From a bacterium (GTDB lineage: Bacteria > Armatimonadota > Zipacnadia > Zipacnadales > UBA11051): a stretch of 64,000 nt of DNA. Made by a program: the position numbers and the translations under genes. The notes under the pieces are model-generated. The model ran no database searches, was not told where the DNA came from, and was given only the letters and a program-made list of their open reading frames with translations. This document shows positions 43,062 through 49,856 of the stretch, in pieces (the stretch's first letter is position 1; each line of letters opens with the position of its first letter). Location of the stretch: the NCBI GenBank assembly GCA_021372615.1, contig JAJFUB010000114.1:1-64000 (forward strand), read 5' to 3'.

Positions 43062-43784
43062 ATGAACATGCGTAGGTTGGTCATTCCGCTGGCGCTGGTC
43101 ATCGTGCTGGCGCTGGTCGTCACGACGGTCGTCGCACTCGCCCAATCGACTCCGGGGAAGCCCGGCTGCGGCATGAGAGCAGGCGCGGGTTGTGGCATGG
43201 GCGCGGGTGGCGGCTGTGGCATGAAGCCCGGCGGCGGCATGGGGATGGGACGAGGCTGCGGGATGCGGATGGGGGGCGGCTGCGGCATGATGGCCATGGG
43301 CCGGGGCCGGGTGGCCGCGACGACGCGGGCACTGGCGTCCGGGCAGGTCACCCTCGCCGCGACGCCACGCGGGCTGCTGCTGCTCGTGGCGGACAAGTCC
43401 CATCAGGGCGATGCCAATGCCTCGGTCAGCGCCACAGGCTCGGGCACGGGCAAGGATGTGGGCCTGAAGGCTGAGCGGATAGGCGCCGGGCGCTTTGCGC
43501 TGCAGGGCGATGTGTCAGGGGTCAACGAGATCGCCGTGCGTGTCACCAAGGGCGCGATCTCCGAGTTGGTCTACTTCGGCGTCCCGACTCTCGCGGCCCG
43601 TGGCGGGGGCTGCCCCGGCGGCCGCGCCGGCTGCAAGTGCGGCGATGCCTGCAAGTGCGCCAGCGGCGACAGGAGCGCCTGCAAGTGTGGCGCGGCGTGC
43701 AAGTGCGCGGCCTGCGGCAAGCAGGGCGCGGCGGCGAAGTGCGGCGCCGGCTGCAGGTGCGCGCGTTGTGGTGGCCAGAAGTAG
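43062..43784 (+). CDS. Exported protein with CGM repeats and metallothionein-like Cys tail
   Basis: This 240-residue protein has four parts. A signal peptide ends near residue 28 (ALAQ). Residues 34-83 hold five CGM motifs in Gly-rich sequence with several extra Met. Residues 84-178 are the beta domain shared with the preceding gene. Residues 184-236 hold 14 Cys, mostly as CKC or CxC pairs (CKCGDACKC, ACKCGAACKCAACG). Both Cys/Met regions suggest binding of soft metals such as copper(I), silver or cadmium outside the cytoplasm. An AT-rich -10-like TATATAAC precedes it, and a strong hairpin follows. Confidence 0.75.
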   Translation: MNMRRLVIPLALVIVLALVVTTVVALAQSTPGKPGCGMRAGAGCGMGAGGGCGMKPGGGMGMGRGCGMRMGGGCGMMAMGRGRVAATTRALASGQVTLAATPRGLLLLVADKSHQGDANASVSATGSGTGKDVGLKAERIGAGRFALQGDVSGVNEIAVRVTKGAISELVYFGVPTLAARGGGCPGGRAGCKCGDACKCASGDRSACKCGAACKCAACGKQGAAAKCGAGCRCARCGGQK

Positions 43785-43809
43785 CCTGATCGGCCACTGC
43801 TGATGTGCC

Positions 43810-43839
43810 GACGGCCCACCCGATCGCGGGTGGGCCGTC
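43810..43839. terminator. Bidirectional-type terminator hairpin between convergent genes
   Basis: Perfect 13-bp arms GACGGCCCACCCG/CGGGTGGGCCGTC with loop ATCG lie between stop codons at 43784 and 43860. The following T content is low on the plus strand. Confidence 0.65.
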
Positions 43840-43859
43840 ATGATTCTGGAAGGGCTTCG

Positions 43860-44669
43860 TCAGGCGTAGACCATCTGGCCCTCGACGCGCCCCACGGGGA
43901 CCTGCAGGCGCTGCCCCCCGAGCTCCACCAGGGTCTCCGGGTCGCGCCGCACGGCCTGCACCGCGTGTTCGAACATGTCGCCGGCGTTCAGGTAGCGCAC
44001 GAGGGAGTCGCCGATGAACGCCTCGCGCTGCAGCCCGGCCTCCCACAGGCTCGTGTTCATGCGGTTGAAGTCATAGCGCCGGGTAGGGGCGTGCAGCAGC
44101 GTGGGGAGGGGGTGCGCCTGGCCCTCCTCGTCAATGATCGTGACGCGGGGGTGCTGCCGCAGGGGGAAGTACGGCAGTTGCTCCTGCTCCTCGACGGCGT
44201 GGAAGGTCGTGTTGCTGTTGTGGCCCACGCCGAGCAGCAGGAGACCGCCGCCCCACGCGGCCAGCTTGCGGAAGGGGCTCGTGGCTCCGCAGGGGGCCGG
44301 GCCGTGGTCGGCGGTGAGGGCCGCGGCCTGCGGGCCCGCCGCGCAAACCGAATGGGTGGCATGGTGGCTGCGGTGGGTCGCGACCTCGGTGCGGAACAGC
44401 TCGTAGGTCCGGCCGGTCCAGCAGGGACTGTGGCGCACGTCGAAGACCGGGGTCGCCTCCTCGCGCAGGCCGAAGGTGAAGCCGGGCATGGCGAGGGTCC
44501 CGCTCGGCCCGATCGCCGCGAGCAGGGCCTCGATGACCGTGCGAGCCCCGCCCTCGACATGCCCAAAGCGGCTCAGCGAGGCGTGGACGAAGATGAGGTC
44601 GCCCGCGCGCACGCCCAGCCCGCGCAGGCCCGTGATGAGGTCACCCTGAGTCACCCGTGCTTGTGCCAT
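43860..44669 (-). CDS. AAC(3)-family N-acetyltransferase
   Basis: This 269-residue enzyme belongs to the aminoglycoside 3-N-acetyltransferase family. It has the N-terminal DLIFVHASLSRFGHVEGG, the family core SHHATHSVCA and the end segment ETLVELGGQRL. Most environmental members have unknown acceptors, so drug resistance should not be assumed. It is a single minus-strand gene between the metal-binding protein and the glycosidase-like cluster. The start is the ATG at 44669. Confidence 0.85.
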   Translation of the reverse strand: MAQARVTQGDLITGLRGLGVRAGDLIFVHASLSRFGHVEGGARTVIEALLAAIGPSGTLAMPGFTFGLREEATPVFDVRHSPCWTGRTYELFRTEVATHRSHHATHSVCAAGPQAAALTADHGPAPCGATSPFRKLAAWGGGLLLLGVGHNSNTTFHAVEEQEQLPYFPLRQHPRVTIIDEEGQAHPLPTLLHAPTRRYDFNRMNTSLWEAGLQREAFIGDSLVRYLNAGDMFEHAVQAVRRDPETLVELGGQRLQVPVGRVEGQMVYA

Positions 44670-44766
44670 AGCCGCCGGACATTCTCCCCCCGGCGGGGAA
44701 GGTCCTCCGCCACCTCAGGCGAACCCTGCATCCTCAGGAACACCGTGGCCGTCGCCGCTGCTGTTG

Positions 44767-44801
44767 CCCTGAACCCTTAGCCCTAGACCCTGAACCCTAT
44801 C
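44767..44801. repeat. Heptamer array, unit CCCTGAA/CCCTAGA (5 units)
   Basis: CCCTGAA, CCCTTAG, CCCTAGA, CCCTGAA and CCCTATC follow with an exact 7-base period, 22 nt before the start codon at 44824. GCTGTTGCC just before it also precedes the array at 6456. Confidence 0.65.
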
Positions 44802-44823
44802 CTTGAGCCGGAGGCTCACCCCC

Positions 44824-46812
44824 ATGCATGACCCCAAGTGGTGCATCTTCTTTGACTTCCACACCATGCCCGCCAACCCCGATGTGGGCAAGGGCTTTGA
44901 CTTCGACGCCATCACCGGCCAGTTGGCCGACGCCGGCGTGGACTACATCGTCTTCCCGGCGCGCTGCAACCTGGGCACCGCCTACTACAACACGCAGATC
45001 GGCATCCGCCACCCGGCGCTGGAGTACGACCTGATCGGAGAGTTGGTCAAAGCCTGCAACAAGCGCAGCATCGCGCTGACGTGCTACATCAACATCGGCC
45101 TGAGCCACGAGGAGGGCCTGCGCCACCGCGACTGGCTGGTGCTCAACAAGGACGGCTACACCTACCAGCCTGACCGCCTCAACAGCTTCTTCCGCCAGAT
45201 GTGCTACAACAGCGCCTATGGGCCACACGCGGTGGCGATGGTCAAGGAACTCGTCGCCATGCACCCCATCGCCGGCCTGTTCTTCGACTGCATGTACACC
45301 CAGCCGTGCTACGGCATCGAGTGCATGGAAGAGATGAAGAAGCTGGGCGTGGACTGGGAGGACCTCGAGGCGGTCCACGACTACAACTACATGAAGATGA
45401 ACCGCATGGCCCAGCAGCTCACCGATGCGGCCAAGTCGGTCAACCCTGAGGTGCTGCTGTACTGCAACGGCATTGACTACGAGGCCCAGGACAAGATGGG
45501 GACATACCTGGACTTCGAGTGCCTGCCCACGGGCGGCTGGGGCTACGAGGCACTGCCGATGGGCGCGCGGTACCTGCGGACTCTGGGGAAGCCTGTGCTG
45601 AACATGAGCGGGCGCTTCCACAAGTCCTGGGGCGACTTCGGCGGCATCCGCACCGACGCGAGCCTGGAGTACGACCTCGTCTACGGCATGGCCAACGCCA
45701 TGCGCCCGAACATTGGCGACCATTTCCACCCGCGCGGCGACATCAACCAGCCCGTCTTCGACATGTACAAGCGCCTGTACACCAAGCTGCGCCGCTACGA
45801 CCCGTGGCTGGAGCAGGCCACGGCCGAAGTGGACACGGCGGTCGTGTGGCAGGCCCCGTATCCGGGCTACAAGTTCATGAGCCCGACCAAGCGCGCCCTG
45901 TGGGACAAGCAGTACAACGCCGTCAAGGGCGCGACGCGGCTGCTGTGCGAGCTGAAGTGGCAGTTCGACATCGTGACGGACTTCGCCGACTGGGACAAGT
46001 ACGAGCTCTTGGTCCTGCCCGACCACATCGTGATGAACGAGGAGTTCACCAAGCGCCTCCGCAAGCACCTGGACAAGGGTGGGGCGGTGCTGTCGAGCGC
46101 CTGGTCGGGCCTGGACCCCGAGGGCAAGCAGTTCGTCTTCGACGAGTGGGGCTGCAAGTTCCTGGGCGAGGATCCGTATGACCCGGCGTTCTTCACCCCG
46201 TATCCCGAGCTGGACTACGCGATGCCCGCGATGCCCATCACGCTCTACCAGCAGGGCACGAGCATCGAGCCCACCAAGGGGCAGCAACTGGCCGAGATCA
46301 TCGCCCCGTACTACAACCGGCACTGGGATGGCGAACACGGGTTTGTGTACCTGCCCCCCGACAAGCCGACCGGACGCGCCGCCGCGGTGCAGAACGGCCG
46401 CGTGGGGCACTTCAGCCATCCCGTCTTCACCAGCTACATCGCCGATGGGCAGGTGCCGATGAAGCAGTTCGTCGCGAACATGCTGGGCCGCATCATGCCG
46501 CGGCCGCTGGTGCAGACCAGCCTGCCGTCGTATGCGCGGGCGGGCGTGACGCGCCAGCAGGACGCCGGCGTCTCCCGGCGGATGGTCCACCTGATCTCCT
46601 ACGTCCCCGAGCGGCGCGGCAACACGATTGACATGATCGAGGAGCCCATCGAGCTGCGCGACGTGCAGGTGGCCCTGCGCCAGGACGGGCAGACGCCCAA
46701 GCGGGTCTATCTCGCGCCCGAGGAACAGCCGCTGGAGTTCCAGATCGTGGACGGCTACATCCACACCGCCGTGCCCGTCGTGCCGGGCTATGCGATGGTG
46801 GTGTTCGAGTAG
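44824..46812 (+). CDS. Glycosidase-like protein (GHL6-type barrel with GH42-like trimerisation domain)
   Basis: This 662-residue protein has no signal peptide. Residues 1-330 form a TIM barrel with DYIVFPARCNLGTAYYN, LTCYINIGLSHEEGL and AGLFFDCMYTQPCYG (candidate catalytic Asp). Residues about 340-560 resemble the beta-galactosidase trimerisation domain (YELLVLPDHIVMNEEFTKRL). The C-terminal part is beta-rich. The substrate is unknown. The ATG at 44824 has GGAGG; a TTG at 44803 is in frame but lies in the end of the heptamer array. It is the first gene of a plus-strand run to 52775. Confidence 0.78.
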   Translation: MHDPKWCIFFDFHTMPANPDVGKGFDFDAITGQLADAGVDYIVFPARCNLGTAYYNTQIGIRHPALEYDLIGELVKACNKRSIALTCYINIGLSHEEGLRHRDWLVLNKDGYTYQPDRLNSFFRQMCYNSAYGPHAVAMVKELVAMHPIAGLFFDCMYTQPCYGIECMEEMKKLGVDWEDLEAVHDYNYMKMNRMAQQLTDAAKSVNPEVLLYCNGIDYEAQDKMGTYLDFECLPTGGWGYEALPMGARYLRTLGKPVLNMSGRFHKSWGDFGGIRTDASLEYDLVYGMANAMRPNIGDHFHPRGDINQPVFDMYKRLYTKLRRYDPWLEQATAEVDTAVVWQAPYPGYKFMSPTKRALWDKQYNAVKGATRLLCELKWQFDIVTDFADWDKYELLVLPDHIVMNEEFTKRLRKHLDKGGAVLSSAWSGLDPEGKQFVFDEWGCKFLGEDPYDPAFFTPYPELDYAMPAMPITLYQQGTSIEPTKGQQLAEIIAPYYNRHWDGEHGFVYLPPDKPTGRAAAVQNGRVGHFSHPVFTSYIADGQVPMKQFVANMLGRIMPRPLVQTSLPSYARAGVTRQQDAGVSRRMVHLISYVPERRGNTIDMIEEPIELRDVQVALRQDGQTPKRVYLAPEEQPLEFQIVDGYIHTAVPVVPGYAMVVFE

Positions 46813-46875
46813 AAACAGTCTCGTCAACGTGTGCGCCAGTGGAGACCACTCTGCGGTTGCCAGGAGGGACATGCC

Positions 46876-47241
46876 ATGGCGATCAACTGGGGCGTGGTGG
46901 GCTGGGCGTGCTTCGGCGGGTTCATTGCTGAGTTTCTCAGGTGGTATGGCCTGAAGGACTCGCCCAATCTGCCCGCCTACAAGGCGAGCGTGTTCTACTG
47001 GATCATGACAATTATCATGATCGCGCTCGGAGGGGTACTGGCGGTGCTGTACAAGGTGGCGCCTGAGAACCCGGTGCTGGCCGTGAACATCGGGGCCTCG
47101 GCGCCGCTCATCATCAAGGCCCTGGCCAGTGTCGCGCCGAAGCTGCCAGAGCCTGGCGGGGCGACCCCCTCGCCGGCGGCGGGGCGGGCGCTGTCCGGGG
47201 CCGGGGGGCCCAGGCTGGTGGACTTCCTGGCCGGTCGCTAG
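46876..47241 (+). CDS. Small membrane protein, unknown function
   Basis: This 121-residue protein has a weakly hydrophobic N-terminal segment (GVVGWACFGGFIAEFLRW), a strong transmembrane helix (FYWIMTIIMIALGGVLAVLY) and a third hydrophobic stretch (VNIGASAPLIIKALASV). The C-terminus is Pro/Gly-rich. The ATG at 46876 follows AGGAGGG at ideal spacing. I recognise no family; the topology recalls small holin-like or effector membrane proteins, but that is only resemblance. It lies between two carbohydrate-related genes on the same strand. Confidence 0.7.
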   Translation: MAINWGVVGWACFGGFIAEFLRWYGLKDSPNLPAYKASVFYWIMTIIMIALGGVLAVLYKVAPENPVLAVNIGASAPLIIKALASVAPKLPEPGGATPSPAAGRALSGAGGPRLVDFLAGR

Positions 47242-47324
47242 CGCTCGTCGGGACGGGGCGTGTCGTCACCGTGGTACAGTCCGTCTCGACCACGGCATAG
47301 CAGTACGCCTCAAGGTAGGTCAGC

Positions 47325-48722
47325 ATGAACAAGGTCTACGTCCTCTTCTGGTTCGATGTCGAGGACTGTTCGGTTCCGCAAAGCGACGATTGCGCCAAGC
47401 GCCTGTGCCAGATCCTGACCCAGCACGGCGTCACCGGCACCATGAAGCTGGTGGGGCAGAAGGCGCGGATGCTCGAGCAGCGCGTGCGGTACGATGTCAT
47501 TGACGCGCTGCAGCGCCATGACATCGGCTTCCACTCCAACTGGCACGGCCTGCGGCCGCAGATCGCCGAGTACCTCGCCCCGCTGGGCATGGTGGAGGGG
47601 GCGGCGGAGTTCGAGCGGCGCGAGGGGCCGGGGCTGGAGGACGTCAAGCGGCTCCTCGACAGGCCCATCGTGACCTATGGCCAGCCCGGCAGCAACTGGG
47701 CCCCGCAGGCGTTCCCCGTGCTGCGGCAGTGGGACATCCCCACTTATGTCAGCGGCTTTGGCTACATTGGCATTGACTGCCAGCCGTTCTATCTCGGCGG
47801 CATCCTGTGCACCTCGCACATGTACGGCCGGCGCCTGAACGGGCAGGAACAACGCCACCTGATGGGCCTGAACTTCGAGTTGGGCGGGCCCGGCGAGTTG
47901 GAGAAGCACCAGGCGCTGTTCTCCCGGTCACTGGAGGAGCTGTCCGACACCGGCGGCCTCATCAGTATCATCAACCACCCGTGCACGCTGGTGCTCGAGG
48001 AGTGGTTCAGCACCTACATGAAGCCCCGCGAGCGCATCGAGGCGGGCTACCGGCACTTCGAGAGCTTCGTGCAGTGGGTGCTGGGCCATCCCAACGTGGA
48101 GGCCATCGGCGCTGCGCGCCTGCCCGAACTGTACCCGGACCAGGCTGTGGGCCAGCAGTTCCCGCGCGAGGCGCTGCTGCACCTCGCCCAGGCGCTCAGC
48201 GAGGAGATCAGCTTCGTGCGCCTGGGCGAGGTGGCTGTGTCGGCGGCGGAGGCCTTCCACCTGCTGACCGAGGCCCTCGCCCCCTACTTGGAGCGCCGCA
48301 GCCTGCCGTCACAGGTGGAGTACATGCCGGTGGACTGCCCCGCCGCAGGCGCACCGGAACTCGCAGGTGAGTTGGCGGTGCCGTGGGACGAGTTCGGGCG
48401 CAACGTGCGGCGCGTCGCGCAGGAACTGCGCCAGACGCGCGCGGTGCCGTCGGCGGTGCCCGTGAGCCAGATGGCTGTGGACCCGGCGTCGTACCTGGCG
48501 GCGGTGGCCCGGTCCGTCGTGCAGGCCCTGCGCGACGGTTCGCCCCCGGAGACAGTCGCCATCCGCCCGGCGCCCCGGCGCTTCGAGGACTACGTGGACC
48601 CGGAAGCCGCCCGAAGCGCTGCCGGCAGCTCGATGGCCCCGCCGGGTGGCATCGCCACCTCCGGCCTGCACGAGCTGGCCAAGCTGCTGGCGTGGACGGC
48701 CAAGCCGGCGGTGCTGAAGTAA
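47325..48722 (+). CDS. NodB-like (polysaccharide deacetylase fold) protein
   Basis: This 465-residue cytoplasmic-looking protein starts VYVLFWFDVEDCSVPQSDD, the position of the metal-binding Asp pair in deacetylases. It has HDIGFHSNWHGLRP, matching the H-x3-5-H pair, and IINHPCTLVLEEW near the end of the domain (about residue 225). The C-terminal 200 residues are helical and unrecognised. It probably deacetylates a sugar; the lack of a signal peptide speaks for an intracellular substrate. The start at 47325 has AAGGTAGG. Confidence 0.75.
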   Translation: MNKVYVLFWFDVEDCSVPQSDDCAKRLCQILTQHGVTGTMKLVGQKARMLEQRVRYDVIDALQRHDIGFHSNWHGLRPQIAEYLAPLGMVEGAAEFERREGPGLEDVKRLLDRPIVTYGQPGSNWAPQAFPVLRQWDIPTYVSGFGYIGIDCQPFYLGGILCTSHMYGRRLNGQEQRHLMGLNFELGGPGELEKHQALFSRSLEELSDTGGLISIINHPCTLVLEEWFSTYMKPRERIEAGYRHFESFVQWVLGHPNVEAIGAARLPELYPDQAVGQQFPREALLHLAQALSEEISFVRLGEVAVSAAEAFHLLTEALAPYLERRSLPSQVEYMPVDCPAAGAPELAGELAVPWDEFGRNVRRVAQELRQTRAVPSAVPVSQMAVDPASYLAAVARSVVQALRDGSPPETVAIRPAPRRFEDYVDPEAARSAAGSSMAPPGGIATSGLHELAKLLAWTAKPAVLK

Positions 48723-48737
48723 CGGCCACGGCGGCCC

Positions 48738-48877
48738 ACCCCTCCCTGCAGGGAGGGGTCGCGCCGCAGGCGCGGGGGTAGGAGGCCGTAGGGAACGGCG
48801 ACGGCGTCCTCACCCCCTGCCCCTCTCCCTCGCTGCGCTCCGGAGAGGGGAACGGCGACGGCGACGGCGACGGCAAC
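48738..48877. repeat. Series of palindromes and a GACGGC hexamer array
   Basis: A perfect palindrome with half ACCCCTCCCTG spans 48738-48759. Arms CGCGCC/GGCGCG span 48760-48774. Arms CCCCTCTCC/GGAGAGGGG (48820-48828 and 48842-48850) enclose a 13-base loop. A GACGGC-type hexamer array follows to about 48877. They fill the gap between two plus-strand genes. Confidence 0.7.
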
Positions 48878-48908
48878 GACACCGGCGGAGCACGACTCGG
48901 AGGGGCGT

Positions 48909-49829
48909 ATGATCTGGATAGATACCCACATTCACGTCTCGGACCTCAACCCCGATGGCAGCAAGCGGGAGCGCATGCTCGACGATCTGCTCGAGCTGCT
49001 CGACCGTTGCGACGCCGACCTCCGGTTCGTCATCAGTTGCGACGGGGCTTACAACAGCCTCGTCAAGCAACAGCCGGATGGCATGATGGCCGCCAACCGG
49101 ATGGTGCACGAGCTATGCCGACAGGCGCCCGACCGGCTGTTCGGGAGCTGCATCGTCAACCCGCACTACCCGGACGAGGCGCAGCGGATGATGGACATCG
49201 CCTTCGCCGAGTGGGGCTTTGTGCAGCTCGGAGAGATGTTGCCCTACATGCTGGACTTCGTCATGGATAGCGACCCGGTTGAGGCGCTGGTGCGCCGGGC
49301 GGTGGACTTCGACGTGCCCGTGCAGGTGCATCTGGGGACATACTGGGGCCACAAGATGGGGGCGTCGGGGCACGGCATGGACCACATGGAGGACCTGCTC
49401 GGCATCGCCGAGCGCGTGCCGGAGGCCAAGTACGTCCTGGCCCATGCGATCGGCTGTCCCGGGGCTTCGGCGGCCGAGGCGCGCTGCATCTCGTGGGCGG
49501 ACTGGTTCCTCGATGTCCTGGCCGGCTTCTTCGATGCGTACCCCGACAACTTCTGGGTCGAGATCCGCGACTTCCAGTGCCGGGCGCTGCCGCGCGCGGT
49601 GGCCGAGGTACCGGCGAACCGCCTGCTGTCGGGCACTGACTGGACCACCCGCATCGGCCCGCCCTTCCAGACCTATGGCACGCAGTTCAACGTGAGCGAG
49701 GCCGACAACCCCTTCCCGCCGAAGGTCGAGTCGTTCGTCGGCTTCCTGACGGCGGCCGGGGCCAGCGCGGAGACGATCGAGCGCATCGCGCACGGGAACG
49801 CCCGCGAACTGTACAAGCTGAACCTGTAG
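48909..49829 (+). CDS. Amidohydrolase family protein (metal-dependent TIM barrel)
   Basis: This 306-residue hydrolase starts MIWIDTHIHVSD with the metal ligands His7 and His9. VHLGTYWGHK holds the third His region, YVLAHAIGCPG the fourth, and LLSGTDWTTRIG the C-terminal Asp, as in the amidohydrolase-2/decarboxylase group. The substrate may be a lactone, amide or carboxylate; it is not determinable. The start at 48909 has GGAGGGG. The GH20-like gene follows after 27 nt, so both are probably translated from one message. Confidence 0.87.
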   Translation: MIWIDTHIHVSDLNPDGSKRERMLDDLLELLDRCDADLRFVISCDGAYNSLVKQQPDGMMAANRMVHELCRQAPDRLFGSCIVNPHYPDEAQRMMDIAFAEWGFVQLGEMLPYMLDFVMDSDPVEALVRRAVDFDVPVQVHLGTYWGHKMGASGHGMDHMEDLLGIAERVPEAKYVLAHAIGCPGASAAEARCISWADWFLDVLAGFFDAYPDNFWVEIRDFQCRALPRAVAEVPANRLLSGTDWTTRIGPPFQTYGTQFNVSEADNPFPPKVESFVGFLTAAGASAETIERIAHGNARELYKLNL

Positions 49830-49856
49830 ATGACACGCTAGCCAAGGAGCCTGCCC

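Noticed and set aside
43860-44669. Calling the AAC(3)-like gene an antibiotic resistance gene
   Set aside because: Family membership alone does not show aminoglycoside activity; no mobile context is present.
44797-46872. A 691-codon minus-strand frame
   Set aside because: Complementary to the well-supported glycosidase-like gene at 44824-46812; no recognisable motif.
47001-47022. Palindrome GATCATGA/TCATGATC as an operator
   Set aside because: It lies inside a transmembrane helix codon run (Ile/Met-rich) of the gene at 46876-47241, where such symmetry can arise from coding.
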